Positions 35,245 through 50,400 are shown, counted from the stretch's first letter. The stretch: 64,000 nt of DNA from Phallus indusiatus (GCA_027605045.1 JAQFWX010000001.1:3162001-3226000); one strand, 5' to 3'. Notes: generated by a model from the sequence alone, not told the origin. A program made the numbers and translations.

Positions 35245-38200
35245 TCTAAATATTTGTTCCTAGGGGGCAAAACCGAACGATTCAGATTCAAGCAACCAGC
35301 AAACGTTATCACCAACTCATTGCGGCACTTGAATAACAAACACTTTGCAAGATCCAAACGACGCAATCTGTAGAAGTAATTCATGAACCTAAGCCAAAAG
35401 AAAGGATATCAACTTCATGAGAAGCAATAAACTTTGTATAGCTTCACCTTTAAAAGGGAAGAAGTATATTTGCATTCAATACTTGCTTGATTAGGGCTTT
35501 CTGCCTCGAGGCCGGGACTCGTAGCGACGAAAAGAACGCCCATTCAGGGAAAAAGGAAAAAACGGAGCGCTTTGTCAATTTCTGTCCGGGTGTGTGTGAC
35601 TCGTGTGACGCGAATCATGACGCAAGTCGTTCCTTGCTTCTTTATTCAACTCTTGACTCTAGCCGCGAACATATGCTGCGCTCCATGCTCAATTGAAACC
35701 CACTTGATCTCCCCTCAAGTTAAGAACCTGACGTGCTCAAAACTGTACCTTGGCCAATGCTCCAAAAATGAATGTGCGTGTCCTTGGCACAATGTTAGGA
35801 ACTCGGACAAGCTCATGTGATACCATTTTATTCTGTGCTTTCGGCCAAGCTTCTTTCAGTCCCAAGTTGAAGATTCTCAAAGTAGTACATTGCTGTACAA
35901 CGTCAAGCTCATGCTGGCAGCGCTTCCGAAAGTTTAGCCGCCTTCAAAGACTTGTGCTACAGGAGGGTAGGACAAGACCGGAATACACATTAATCAAGCA
36001 CTTCTTGTACGTAGCCACGCATACCTAAGTATATACAAATGAAAGGCTACAAGTTTCGTTGTAAGTTACTACTTACACTTCAAAAAGAGCAAAAGCTTGA
36101 AAGTTAAATTTACTTATCTCAGCCTTGTGCGCTTTGAACCGGCCTACGCGACCGCCGCCACGGATCTTTGATCGAATTCGACGTTCTCTATGTAAATGTA
36201 AGATTTCTGATTACCATATGGATTTTCATGTTTTCTTCCTTATTACCGACCGCTCCACCCCAGAATTCCGATTAATGATATACAAATGCCTATCAAATTA
36301 CGCGATGGTGAGCGTTCGGATTCTTTACTAATTTGTTATTGATAGACTGATAGCGACCATGGCTTTTACATAAGACCGCAACATGCACGCACTCTGAGTC
36401 AGTTCCTTATCATTACACATCCTCAACTCTTCTCCGAAACTTCCCCGAGAGAAATAACTCAAATTTCACTTCGAGACATCAGTGCTGAGAACTCAAGATC
36501 TTAGAAGTAGTTTGCTGCTGCTACTGTAAACTGATGATATCAACGTTAACTGGTTACATGCCTGATTTTCGGTGATTTGGAACGCTCTCTTGAGTTATGT
36601 GCACACCCACGTCTCTGCAGGGCATCATAACTCGAACTTCTTTTCTGTCTCCTTCTTCTGCAGGTTCTTTAAAGATCCAAAACATTGGAGAAGCTTGATA
36701 TTGAACGCCAATGAGATAGGTTCTCGACTCTCACTTCAGGTTTTAGGGGTGGTTGAAGAGTAGCTCCATGGTCAAATTTCGGTTCCTCAAAACCATCGTC
36801 GGCGCAACTGTCCTTCAAAGCAGATTGCGGTAGCGATGACCGCGACTCGTGTAAATTATGTCGTCATTGGTATCTATGCAGGGGTGGGTTGAATAGTAAA
36901 TCGTCAGGCATTACTTCTATCTCATACCTATATATACTTACATATCAGGCATAACAGGCCATAACGTATCTCTCGATCCAAAACATGTGTGATTATGCAG
37001 CTCAAGCGCAATTAACGCAACGCCGAATTAAAAACCGCTGGCACGGCTCATGGCCCGCCTTGACTTCATTTCCGGTATGGAAGGAGTTCGTAAGATAAAC
37101 CTTTGTTATTATTCTTACAAACAGCATCTTGGCGTTTTCATCTCCTATCACCACACAGAAAATATCCCACGTACGATTACACGTTCCTTTATCAATCATC
37201 ATCGATAGTACCTGTGCGTCCAATAGCTACACATTCTATCTCGGAAAAATTGACTGACTCAAAACCCTCGTTCTCTTTTGTCCCACTGTGACATGATATA
37301 TTCTGCGCTTGTAATCTAGCCAGGTACGGCTTGCCCTGTTGTTTTTTGTTCCAAGATCGGTCGAGGGTTTACGGCCTTCTTTCTCCGGGGGTGAGGAAGT
37401 TAACAACCCACGGGCCTAGAAGCTTAAAAAAACATGCGCCTCTTACTTATGCTTATACGCGCGACCATTGATCGAAAAAACCGAATTGGGAAATTTCGTC
37501 CTATGTCTATTATATTAAGGGTTCGTATAGTTAAGTGTGGCTGATGATGATATGTCAAGAACGAAGTTCTTAGCAGGGTCTGCCGAAAATGCCGGGAATC
37601 TTGGACAACCCCTTCTAACTTCTTCTGACGCTTGCACAAAGGTTTAAGTTGAGCAAAAACGTGCTCTGTTTGCTTGTTTAATTCGGGCGTCAGAATAATG
37701 TAACAGTGTGCCCTTGAACTATTGAAGTTTTCTTCCAGCTCTTCTGAAATTGACCCTGATAACGCTCAAAGCCACGTCGTTGAGAGAGGTATGAATAAAC
37801 CACATCTGGTTTTCGGACAATCTTACTAATTCAACTTATGTATCTTTCATTTGCCAGTGCTGGTTCTAAATCGTAACTAGTTTGGGGCTAAGATTTCCGA
37901 TACTCCATAAAGGTGGTGACCAACGTCGCTGCTAGCGATAACTATGGATATCAATCACATGCCCTGTCTAAAGGGAGCATGCAATATAAAAGTGAGTTGC
38001 CACCGCATAACACCAGCAACCACTCAATTGATACCTTACATTAGTAACAAAACGCGGGGAAAGAGTCTGGGATATCCAAGAGATCAAGGGAAAATGTCAA
38101 ATTAAGCTAAGACGACCGTTGCTCCATTTACACGTCTTTTTTGTTATATTATCCCTTGAACAGCGCATCATGGTTACCCCACTTGGACCCTTGGCTGGCG

Positions 38201-41200
38201 ATCCAACCTCACTGTAATAATTTACAGAATTTCAAATATCCGGGTTCACTAAAGTTGACAGAACAGAGTGTTATCATGATCAATCCTGACGACTTAGGAG
38301 GATTTTCACTCTTCCCCAGGTTTGAAACTCTAGCACGGGAGGTCCTGGAATAAACGGGCTCTTGTATTTTACGACTGATATAACTATGGAGAAACATGTA
38401 AGCGATGGTTGATTTAAAGGAAGAGGGTGAGTCTCAATCAGTTCTGGGATCCAGTTCCCCCGAATTTCTCCCTTCGCTTATAATATAAATTCGTACACCG
38501 CTCTAAGTCGTGATAGTATTTCGTACCTATGATAGTGCGTTATCAACATGAAGGGACATAAAGGCACGTTCGATAATATGGGCCACATGACCTAGTGTCC
38601 ATAGCTTTTCAAGGTAACGGTCAAGCGTAAGACATATACATATGCATGATACGTCGACCCAACTTTCAGGAAAGTTTTACTGGCTATGGATGAGCGCGTC
38701 GCCAATTTGAATACTATTACACATGGTTGGAATCAATCACGGTAAAGTCCGTAATAACGATACGTGCCTTTGTTTTGTAATGATCTAATCTCTTAATGTT
38801 TCCCTACTACGCAGATTAATAATCATTGCAATGTACTTAATTTGTGCTTGGCTTGGAAGACGCCATTGCGTGATGTCAGTAATGCATACATTCGTATCTC
38901 ATATGCGCCTGCGCCCATAAAGAATTTATATCGAAAGGTATGATGTCAGCTTGGACTTATCCTATATAACACTGATGGGTATTCAACATCTCCGAAATGC
39001 AAGGCATGAAAGACTTGAATGAGTCAGGACCTTGGGAAGTTGAAGGGCGGATCAACGATTCTCTCTCTCTCGAAGCTTGGATTCTGTTCTTCTAATAGGC
39101 TAGAACTTTCCAAGTTATTCAAGGTACTTTCATCCGGTGGTCCCTTTTGGTCGCATATCACAAGCAACCCCGGATCCGATCCTCAAGCTCATACTCCTTT
39201 TTATGTGTGGTACTCGCTATCTATCTCGTCTCAGTTTCTTTTTATAGAACGGCTGCTATTATTAGCATTTCTCAACATTTGATTCGGTAGGCAGTAAAAA
39301 TATAATTTGGTACCTCTATCCTAGTTTGATCTTTTATGGTTGCGGCAACCTCATATATTGAATATCATTATATCTCCACCTTATCAAACTTTGTGCCAGG
39401 ATCGTCCAATTCTATTTGATTCTAATCCACCAAGCTATTCCTCCATATCTTAACTCAAAAGATTCGAGTTTTGGAGCTCATGAAAAATTATTATTGGAAC
39501 ACAGATACAATCAGTCATAAGACCTCCGGATCCACCATAATAACACCCAAAAACAGTGTCCTGATTCCTGACAAATTATCCGATAGACGGACCATGAGTT
39601 CAACCAGATCTAGACTTAGTTTGGTTTTTCAAGATGTGGGTTAATTTGGGAGCGAGGCCCAGTAAAGGATGAGGGGTGAAAGATACGTACGAAACTTCTA
39701 GGATCAAAAGAAGCTATCAATGCTGTAGACATATGCATTGTGCCTATGACATACAGCATACGTTATCTGCATGGATGCATCATGTTTTTTTGGTATTGTG
39801 AATAAACTCCAAGAATATTCTCGGCTTCCCTCTTTAAGGTCTATCTTACCATGATTATAGTCAATGATGCATTGACCCCTCCGATATCTTGCGGAAGCTC
39901 CTGGTTAGGTTTTGGTATATTAAATAGCGTTAGCTCGGTATAGTGGTATATGAAACTTTCCATATCCGTACTATTTACACGTTTCCTGAGTGAACTAAAC
40001 TTCAAGTATCATCCCTTTGTATTGGATTACGGATAGAAATGTGAAATTGCTGCGGACAGTGCGATACAAACTAGGAAGTTACAATCAGTCCAACAGAAAA
40101 CAAACACGAAGGCATCAATTTCACTAATTACAACTAGTAGAAGTACCAGGAACCCATAACTCTTGTCATTAATATTGAACCTCCAAGGGTATAGGGATGA
40201 ACGGAAAGCACGATCAGCTCGAAAAGAACATCAATCTTGCGCCGTATGTCCACGCAAAAAGACCGGAGCACCAATATACCGAGATAACCGGGACTGCACG
40301 GCATCAAAGTCGTCGACCCGTCCAACATCCAAACCGGGGCACCTATTTGCACGGCGGTTTGATTTGACCTGTTGCATAAGCCTTGACAGATTCAATTAAT
40401 AACTTCGATTCGTTGGCATCTTTCATATCGCACTTTCGCACGATCCAGAAAATCTTCCGTCCGGCAACTTTCATTGGTGTACTGGTTAAGGAGGATGTTG
40501 TAAAACCAATCGGAAAAACACTGGGGATTTGAAGGGTTCATTTGATTTTTGGATAACTGATACATTCAAATTCGTGTTCCTCATTTTTCCTTCCTATCAG
40601 TTCGAACCAGACAGAAGATTTAACACTTACATGCATGTAAATATACTCGGCCCTGTCAGTACAATTTTCTCAATACGGAACTGCAGGCTAGTTCTATGAT
40701 TCAGCCGGCTCCTTCAGAAGACCTTCTGATGACTAGAATTTAAAGAATTCACCGGAGGTTCCCATGACGAAAATGCTCAGATACTCCCAGTCTTTCAAAC
40801 ATAAATGAGAAAGCTTGCTTCGGGATGTCCGGATATGAAGACCTAGGTGAGACGTCAGGGATGCTTTATTAATAGAATTTGAAAATAGCTCTCTATCGTG
40901 GACGAACTGCATATGAAGTTTGGCAGTCTTCGTTTCTCAGTCTTGGCATCCAATTGTCAAAGCGTGCGGAATGAGGGAAAGGAAAAGGAAGAATTTTCGA
41001 AGGAGCCTTACTAAAGGCACTGGCACATGGTTCAAGCGTCAAGTCCTACGCAGTCAGGTCTCAAATCGTCGGCGGCGAGTTCTATGACATTCTTTCCTCT
41101 TATGGAAGGTCCCTTTTGAGCCTGCGACTTCAGCTTTTTCCAGTTTCACGCAGTCTGTCTCGTTGGGCCGGATCTACTCTATCCTAACTATCATCCGAGA

Positions 41201-41840
41201 TGCACAGCAGCCCTTTTTTGCCAGGAAAAGCACACCTCTATTCGAAAACACGATAAGTTGAGGTAATGTTCTTCAATTGTGTTGCGGGAGATGGATCCGG
41301 TGACATAGGATTGCTAGACTAAAGCGTGTTAGTTATACCATGACAGTTTATGAAGTATGTCAGCTCAGCAGTGGGAATGATTAAACATATCTGACGGGTT
41401 CAACGATACTGGATCAAGCTGAGGGTCTAGGGCTTTCTTTATTAGATTCTGAGTATCAGAGAACGTTTTATAACTTTAAAATGTACACACTTTATGAAGT
41501 AGTATTTGCAAACCACCTTTCCAGCAATAAAAAGTTCGTATTACGGGGCACCGAAGTAAACCACTCAGCCTTTAGCTTAAGATCTAAAATGTTGATGTTA
41601 TTTCTCTATTCCGTCTCCGCTCCATGAATCACTGGCCCAGAAATTCAAAGCAAAACCGAAGATGCGCACCCAAATCTAGTGTTACACTCTGCTGCGTTGT
41701 GTTTAAGCATCTAATGATAACCAAATCTCGAGTTTGAAGAAACTTATTGGTCCAACGCTGATTCAAAGCAATTTCATTTGAGTGAGCGCTGTCGACAACT
41801 TGTCCAAAGGCAAAAAGGTCACCCACAATCGCCCTCAGGC

Positions 41841-41950
41841 GTTACGCGTTACATGTCACATGTCACGATGCGTCACGGTTTTGTTCGCTTTGACTCAGAC
41901 TTGAGTTGCAATCGCAGTGGACCGTCGCACGACCAGTTGTTGGATTATAC
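41841..41950. repeat. TGACGCG-related block, second copy
   Basis: Contains GTTACGCGTTAC, two ATGTCAC units and a GCGTCAC unit, followed in order by GAGTTG, CCGTCGCAC and TTGTTGGA. The same blocks occur in the same order after the palindrome cluster at 19.38 kb, which suggests a diverged dispersed repeat. A third, weaker cluster of TGACGC motifs lies at 35.59-35.63 kb. Confidence 0.4.
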
Positions 41951-42716
41951 TTAAGCTTCTAGAATACTTCCTGGTAAACTATTCAAATTTGTTTTGAATT
42001 TATGATTCAGGTATTCTAATATAACGGCCTTCTAGCACGTAAAATGGAATTTCATACAATACAAAGAAATTCTAGTCTTACCAATCTCCTACCGTAAAAC
42101 TTCGTTCTGAAACAAATATATCTAATTCAACCATTGAATCAACCAGTAACAATACCAAGCTTATCTATTGTGACGACGATTATTTGCGTCTCATTCTTCT
42201 TGAATTCTAGTATGGTTCTTAACGTCTTTTATTACCAAATCAGCCTTTCTCGCTGTGCAGGTGTTTTTTTTGCAAGCTGAACGTTTATATTTATAGAGAA
42301 TATACGGAAAAAACCACGCGTCTTTCCCCTTTCTTGGTGCAACAAGATCCCTTTCAACGGAAATTGAAAGAACCCAATTATAAGACAAAAGAGTCATATT
42401 TGGGAAACACGATGAGAAACGAGAAAGATTCCGAGGTCTAGGTAATCATGCAAATCATACAGTCGCAAGTGGACATATACCGATTCTGTTCTGTAAGCCC
42501 ATTCGCAACACTTCAAGGAGCATATCTGACCTGTCGAATCACAGTCACTTCAATCCAACAACTTTAGATTTAAGTACGGCGCCGGACAGTCAAAATACCC
42601 CTATGGTAGAAGCATTTTGCAATGGACACTCGTCTTCTCAGGTACATGGTTCTCATGTTCTACTTTGGGTCTGCTAGCATGTGAATGGGCGATGTTTTTA
42701 GCGGAATTCTTCACGT

Positions 42717-42723
42717 TATATAA
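42717..42723 (+). promoter_or_regulatory. TATA-like box of MFS transporter gene
   Basis: TATATAA lies 34 bp upstream of the ATG at 42757. The spacing is short, so either the leader is very short or this is not the functional box. Confidence 0.3.
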
Positions 42724-42756
42724 CAAACAGCAAATGAAAGTACTCCAGATACACGA

Positions 42757-44835
42757 ATGCATGAGAATATGGTCTCTTCTTTAACTGAAATGGAGAAACA
42801 AGACTTCAAGACGGTAGATGAAGACACTTTCGAGCTCTTCTATGTCTCCAACAAATTCACTCCCAATGGTCGCTTGTTGGTACCCCAGCCCAGTTCCGAT
42901 CCAGCAGATCCTTTGGTGCATTCAACTATTTTACAGTGGAACACACTAGAACTGATACATGCTAACAGAACTGGTCTGGATTTTGGAAAAATATTATCTT
43001 GTTTCAAGTATCAACAGCGAGTCTGGTGGGATTCATAGGATCGTCCGGTCAGTTTTATTTTTCTGAGCGGGTAAATTGACTTCAATGAAAAACTTGTATT
43101 CGTTTTAGCCATCGTACCAGGGATTGGTACGATAGCCAAGGTTGTAAGTAATACTTGCTGAAACTCATGCATGCCCGAAACTACTAATTAAACCCGAACA
43201 TTCCAAGTTTCACACAACAACCAACGTAATGAGCTACCAAGCCAGTGCCTACGTTTTTGGCAACATGATTGGCACTCTATTATGGACACCCATTTCCAAC
43301 GCATACGGCCGAAGACCTGTATACCTCCTCGCAGGTCTGATGAGTTTTGCCGCAAATCTCGGGGGAGGTTTCGCTGCTACTTACGCAGGTCTCTTTATCA
43401 GTCGTGTAATCCAAGGGTTTGGGTCCGCCGCCTTCAACGTTGTCACTGCTGCAACTATAGCAGACCTATTCTTCCTTCATGAAAGAGGCGCTAAGACCGG
43501 TGTGTGGACGTATATGACTATCTCTGGGTGAGCATACGATGTTAAAGAGACTGTCAAGTTCGGTTTAAATTGGTCTTTTTCCAGGTCCACTCTGGGCATG
43601 ATTATTGGTGGCGTCATGATACAAGATGCAGGTCACTTTCTTCCTATTTAAAACATCAAACTGGACATTAATCACAACACTTGGACACAGGATTCCGCTG
43701 GACAATCCAGCTTACCACCATACTCAAAGGGGTTCTACTTATAGCTTCAATATTCTTACTCCCAGAAACTCTCTATCCTCGCCATCCTTCAAGACAGATC
43801 AAAACATCAGAATCTTCCGACACAAATCGACCAATCGTGCACCAAAAGGAACGTACCCCCATCTATTCCAATCTTACAAGAGTATCGTTCAAACGGATCG
43901 GATCACCTGTCAAATTGAAAGCCATACTTGAGCCTTTCAAAATGTGTACGCTCACTCTACCCAGCTCAAACTTTGAATAGCCCGTATTAATTGTTTTGTG
44001 ACAGTGAAACACCCAAATATATTCTTACTTTGTCTATTTTTGAACTTCGGTTACGCGTTTGGAAACAAAGGATTAGCAATTTTAACACCCCAAGTATATC
44101 CCATTTTATACGGCTTTGATACTACACAGCAGGGTTGGTTTCGTTTTTTTTTACTATCGTGGTCTTTGGACTCATTTGCCATATACGTTAAGGATTGACG
44201 TTTATTAGTTTCCTTGTCGGCGGCATTATAGGAGAAGCGTTTGCAGGATGGCTTTCCGACTACATAATCTACCGACGAACCAAAGCTGACAATGACTCCT
44301 TTGAGCCAGAAATGAGACTGACGGCTTTACCGTTGGGAATACTCTCCGTATCTGTTGGATTGCTTTTGTGGGGCATTTTCGTTGATATAGATACTCCCTG
44401 GATTAGCCCCGTCATCGCAGGAGGTATGTATATAAAATTAAACTTCTTTACTCTCGCAAATCTCGAGCTTATCGGATGATACATTATGAATTAGGCATGG
44501 TCCATTGTGGCATCCAAATTAATACAACCCTCGCTATGGCATACTTCCTCGATTGTTACGGCCCGACTCAAAAGACTGCATCTGCTGTGATGCTTATCTG
44601 GTTTTTCAAGAACCTATTTGAGACGGTCACGCCATTTTATGATCTCGCTGTGTCCAAAAAGTTAGGATTCACAAAATGGTTCTCAATCCAGTTCTCAATT
44701 GTATTGGGAACTGGACTTGTTTGTACATTGTTGCTATGGCCGTCAATTGGGAAACGGTTGAGAAATTGGTCTGAGGACTCCGGAAACAAAGGCGAGAGCA
44801 AGGGGAATGAGAATGAAGATGAAATAAATAAATAA
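42757..44835 (+). CDS. Major facilitator superfamily transporter
   Basis: Predicted 531 aa from nine exons: 42757-42915, 42969-43047, 43109-43143, 43208-43527, 43585-43631, 43691-43945, 44005-44133, 44193-44423 and 44495-44835. All introns are 53-71 nt with GT-AG borders. A cytosolic N-terminus of about 55 residues precedes 'DPLNWSGFWKN'. The MFS motif A region reads 'WTPISNAYGRRPVYL' (Gly125-Arg126-Arg127), followed by 'RVIQGFGSAAFNVVTAATI', and a second half beginning 'KHPNIFLLCLFLNFGYAFG'. About twelve membrane segments are expected. This looks like the drug:H+ antiporter (DHA1) type common in fungi, exporting small molecules at the plasma membrane. The substrate is unknown. The C-terminal tail is charged ('GNKGESKGNENEDEINK'). 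Confidence 0.88.
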
Positions 44836-47462
44836 GTCTCATATTTCCATGTAGTTTTGTTCTTGTTTTATAGGTCTGCTTCATGTAAAGTGATACTGAG
44901 TTATTATAATGCATTGAAGCTTGGTCAAACATAAATAAAAAAAAGTCGGGATATACAACGAACTGCCGAGTACAGGTACATAAACATACAATAAGCTAAT
45001 CATGATGATGCATGAGATGCGTCAAGACGTTATCAAGATGGGGGTACTGTATAAGATGATCTCCTTGATAAACGTAGACTTCGTCTTAATTATCGGAAGA
45101 ACTCACTGCAAGCAATGGAAATAGCATTGGTATTTGCAAGTCAAAGCAAAGAATCTCTGAAGCCCGACATCCTGTCAATATTTCTTGTTCTAAGAAAATA
45201 GCGAGATTGGTTGATTAGATTTTCAGATTCGGTTCACTTTGCGACTATATACATACAGGATTAAAAGGGCAATCTAAGATGGACAGCTATCAGCCCGGTG
45301 AATACGATTAAAAGGATGACCGTGGCTTACCAGGTGCATGACTTCCACGCCACGAACAATGAGCGCATTGTGGAGAGCTTTCATTGACTGGTTCAACGTG
45401 ATCGTGAACGTGTTGCATTGCGATGATGGTTAAAGTGTGAATGTGGATTGAAGTAAAAAGATGAGGAGATGGGAGATGGAAATGTTGATGAAGAACGTGC
45501 GCGCACGGCAAACCGTCTCTTACTTGAGCAACGGACAGTACCCTCTACGGTACCTACCACAATCTTTTATAGACAAAATAGCCCTTGATACATTAGAAAT
45601 CGAATCACGTCAGATGATAAGGATGGACATTCCCATTGGTCAGTTGACTACCCTACAAAGGAAAAGGGAAAGCTCAAAGGTTAAGCGAAGCCGAAAGATT
45701 GTGACTTGAGCCCGAGTCCGGACGATGCCATCCGAGATTTTTATTAGCTTGACCTTTTTACCTAACGACAACAAAAAGGATAGTAGCCGACTTCAGGCCT
45801 GTCGAATGGGGGAGGTGGGTACATGTCAATGCGCCAGCTATTACGTGCGGCGGTCAGCTGATTTGAATTCTTACTGGTTTGCAAAGGACAATAAAGGAAT
45901 ATAAAAAAATTGCACCACCATCATGATCTATGGCTACGCGCATCATTATCATTGATTAATTTCCATCAGACTCTTTTGTCAAGAAGTTGAATTGTTATTG
46001 GGCGAAGGTGTTTCTACTTTGCGAGCGCAAATCTGACATCATAATTGAATCTCTTATTCATTTCATTGTTTCATGAAAGATTCATTTATGCACGAGGTGT
46101 CGACTCCTGCGATGAATCGGATATTGGTAATGTGCTCTCGCAACTTCATTTTTTCCGGTTCCAACTAGTCGTTCGCATACCTTAAAGTTTACAGGCTTTA
46201 TATATATATATATATGTTGAAGGTTACATGAGGTGAGGACAAGTCTATGCCGTAAGATTTCTGGGAAGGAACACGAGAGTCAGACTAGCCTTCAACAGCT
46301 GGAGAATGGCTGACGAGCCTCTCAAAAGCTTCTCTCTCATACTTACGCTTGTTAGCACTTTAAAAATTCGAATTCGAATGTCGGCTTCGATATGAAGAAC
46401 CTGATCTGTTACGCATTGATCTCACGCGATCTCATATAGATATAAAATCCACGAATAACAAACGTCCGGACATTTCCCCCGCCAGTCGGTAATCGAGGTG
46501 CTACAGTCTTGAAATGAAGAACCGCAATGAATGCGAAGCCATTGGGACGTTGACGCGTGAATATGTATGCCCAGCAAGTTGGCTTGGCACGGCATTGTTG
46601 CGCATATGAAAGGGGGGAAACATCAAAGATGATGGTGCCGTACGCACATGCAAGGAAAACACGTTGAGGCCTGCTGAAGCCAAAACTTAATCTTGGAGTT
46701 ATAAAGTGACGAGATATAGAGAAAAAAGGGTGCCTGGCACTTAGCACCAGTCCAAGATAGGCATAATTTCTACTCCTCCTATTCAGAATAGCCAACGTTA
46801 ATGCCATTCATGATGAACTTGAGAGAGAAAGATTTGAATTGAGAAGGCTATACCAAGAAAACATGGCATGAAGATGTGAAATCACTCACAACCGGTACTC
46901 GTGCCGCGACCGCCAGGCATTACTAACTATGTTTAATCCGTGTTTTTTGGAGAAACCTCTTTGATTGGAATTAAAAGAGAATATAGGAGTGTCGATAAAC
47001 GAGGTGGCCTTTCATACATAATAACCGGAGCTACTAAGTTACAAGGTACCCAATGTCACAATAATTAAACGAAAGCATTTTGTTGAATAATATCGTGATG
47101 AATATAAATGTATTATCGCAGATATTGTGAAAGAAGATATGAAAGAGAGGCAAAAGGCATGATGATAAAGATAATCTGTCCAGAGTAGTTGAAAAAAAAA
47201 AGTCTGATGAATAATAAAGAAACGTCGTAATCGAACAAAAGAAAAAGCGGGATAGTAATTTGTTGTACATTACATTACGCCTTAAAACGTCTTCTTAAAT
47301 ATCTCTTCACAGAAAAGTTCATCAAGAAAATAAAACAAAATAAGCTGAGGAGACCAGAAGGAAAAGAAAAAGAAATATGGTCCTTTTCTCTACTCCCCAG
47401 CGAACAGACGAATAAGCATATACGTCGTAGATCCCAAAAACCGGAACACTATAGTAGATAAA
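44836..47462. other. Intergenic between convergent genes
   Basis: About 2.6 kb between the converging ends of the MFS and chitin synthase genes. AATAAA-like motifs follow the MFS stop (near 44.93 kb). A TA dinucleotide run sits near 46.20 kb. Open frames on the minus strand at 46.4-46.8 kb have no support. Confidence 0.5.
46198..46215. repeat. TA dinucleotide microsatellite
   Basis: A short (TA)n run of about 18 bp, visible directly. Confidence 0.8.
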
Positions 47463-50400
47463 TTAAGAACTTGCGGTATGAAAAACAAAAAAAAAGAAGA
47501 AAAAAATAAACGCACAAGCGAGCCCGGCAACAGAATACAAAATGAACGTCATATATCCATTAACGGTACTATTCGCACCGTGGTCTTGCGCACTACCAGT
47601 AGCGCTTCTATTTATAAATAAGCCCAATAACAATAAAGGGCGTCTGTGAATACTTGGCAATAATAAAAAAATAGGATAAAAGACATACAAAACAATAGCA
47701 GCAAGCAAAGCCTGTTATACGGAAGAAAGAAAAAATGGTCAGATCATTTTTTTTTTCAAGAATTCAGTATCACGATGTGTGATTTTTCAAAAAAAAAGCG
47801 GTGGTGACACGAGGAAACTTACGTTTGACAACGTCCAAGCCAGGAGGACACTTTTTTCAAAGGAAGCCGTTTAGTCCGAATTCGAATTATAACCGCCGCA
47901 CAAAACCAATTAACTCACTTGGTCCTAAACTGCCGATAATAATCCTCCTGCTGCGTAGCAGCATTAACCAAATTCTCAACCTTAGGAGGTTTAGAAGATA
48001 AAACATGTAATGCATCTTCATACGCCGCATCAATGTCGTGTTCTTCCGTCGGAATATTGGCTTCTACTTCGTTTGTCTTTCCAGCTGCGGTTTTGACGAC
48101 GCCCAAGTCTGTGGGGACAACGTTATCGCCTTTTGTTCCCCATGATACGTCACTAAAAGGAAAAAAAAAATTGGTCAAACATAAGGGTCCAAAAATCAAA
48201 AAAAGACTGTGGAGTAAAGAATGGCTTACTGGACATTGGCAAATGCGTAGACGTTCAAAACAGCGATGTATGAAGGCGCCATGAGAAGATATTGTATGAA
48301 AGATGTGATCATGTGCCATGGTTCGAACTGTTTGCAAAAAAAAACAAAAAGAGCGGAAATCAAAATTCTGACCCCCCTCCTCCCACACAGAAACGGATTC
48401 TTCTTACAAATAATAAAGAAGCTACAATATACAATCCCAACGTGGCCAATAACGAAATAATGATATCTCGAAAGACATGGTCTGTAAACAAGTTGTGCAC
48501 GCCTAGTTGACCGTCTTGATCTTTTACGTCCTCGATACCTTTGAAGGCGAGGAAAAAGGCGGAGAACTAAACAAAAAAACAGTCATTTGAGAAGATAAAA
48601 GATAAGGATAGTAAAATGTACGCACAGTCATATATATAGTAATAAACCCAAACCCGATCATTGCAAGCGTGTACGCCCGCTTCGACCTAAAAGACAAGTG
48701 GTGGTGTTACCATCTTATCAGGATGCGAATTCTACAAAGCTTACCCTTGCGGTCGATTACCCAACGATATCAAAAAGCATAGAATGAGCAACCCAAGATA
48801 AAAGTACTCCAAAATTGTGTTCAAAATTCTGATCCATTTGCCGATATGAAACGCGGGATCTTCCAGCGCATTACTAAGAATAGACTAACAGAAAGACAAT
48901 GCTCAGCCCAACAAAACACTGGCATGGAAAGAAAGAGGTAGCTTACAAAGGCAATATAATAGTTCGCCAAAGCGAACCATGCAAAGATCAAGTTATAGGT
49001 CTGATACAGCATCTCGATGTGTATCCAGAACTTGCGCATGAAAGAATGGGATGAACGATATATGAAATGGAATTTGACAGTCGAGTGGATGGCGGCAAAG
49101 AAAGAACCGTTCAGCCATCGACGACGCTGCGAGACTAGTTCGGGGACCTATCAAGAGAAAGAGAGAATGTAAACATGATAAGAAACGACGAAAGAGGAGA
49201 GAGCACGTACTTCGTCTGGCACGTCGGTGACTGCATAAGCACTCTTGACGTAGTGTAATATCCACGCGCTATTACGTTTGGATACCAACTCCCAGCACAA
49301 TATACGATCTTCAGCCAGATACATGTTCGCAGTGAAAATGTCCGCGCCCGAACCATGCTATACGGCGACATCAATAATCATCATCAACCCCCGCAAGTAA
49401 CAAGGTGGTAGCCTTGACGAAAGACGTACCATCTTCTCCCCCAAAAAGTACTTTTGAAGCGGTCCTTCTCCAATCGCATCATTCTGCAACGCAATATACC
49501 GGTACGCACTAAACGCGCCAGGAAGAACCGTGATATACCCAAACACACTCTCCAGCGGTTTATCAAGGATATTGCTCATCTTGTATTCAAAGTTCTGGGC
49601 GGCGACGAGTGGATTGAGTAAGTTGAGGCCGTATCGACCTTTCAAGGCCACGATTTCACCGCATGCACCACCGACGTTTGAGTTGATGTCAAAGGCTTTC
49701 CAAAGATGATAGATCGAAGTTGGCCCCGGCATTGTTCCGACATCTAAGAGGACGCAAACGTTTGGCTGGTGGGAAGAAATTAGATGATGAAGAGTCTCCG
49801 TCTGTGTGGTGTATACATACCTGTAAGACCTGACCGAAGGCGTTGAAGAACCATCTGTGCGAGTTGATCTTCTTTTGGTTTTTCTCTTTGAGGCAGAAGA
49901 TGACTTGAACAGGGACAAGACCCTTCTCTGCGCCTTCAATTTTCATCGATGGTGTTACCGATACTAGGGCACGAACAAAACCATGAGCTTTGGGGTTATT
50001 GGAGATATCAAAACATTGCATTACTTTGCGTGGTATACTCGTAGATATGAGCGGTGACGGTCTTGTTGTTCACGGCATTCTGTTAAATATGTCAGGCACT
50101 CGGGTCGTCTCGTATGCAGAAAAGCGGATAAACCTTTGCAATACCATCTTGGTAACAGCCCATTGTAGCAATAACAGATAATGTTCTTGAGTTGATCTTC
50201 ATCCGCCCATCACTAACAATACAGACAACGACCTTTTTCCACCCATCCTTGCCCCAGGTCTTGGACCGGTCGCGCGTACACAAGTGAGCAATATTCTTCA
50301 TAACGCCGTGCATGGTCCTTGTGAAAAGTTCTTCATCTTCGTTGTACATGGTTAGAACAATGAATAACTCTGTCCGGCGTGGTGGATCGTAAAGGACTTG

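Larger units (their letters stand above)
31599..42716. other. Gene-poor stretch (11 kb)
   Basis: No complete gene is recognised. The first kilobase is pyrimidine-rich. It includes a GC-richer open segment ending at 32149 ('GDFDAFSEHIAAYPAGWVPT', no in-frame ATG) that may be 3' UTR or an unassigned exon. From 33 to 42 kb the sequence is AT-rich with short frames only. Coding-like patches occur at 34.35-35.24 kb (FHA-like relic), about 36.12-36.18 kb, 36.66-36.77 kb ('FFKDPKHWRSLIL') and 38.15-38.35 kb. None could be assembled into a gene. Confidence 0.45.

Noticed and set aside
39920..39995. tRNA-like patch (GCTCGGTATAGTGGTATATG)
   Set aside because: Resembles a D-arm and anticodon lead-in, but no matching T-arm (GTTCGA type) or acceptor pairing follows.
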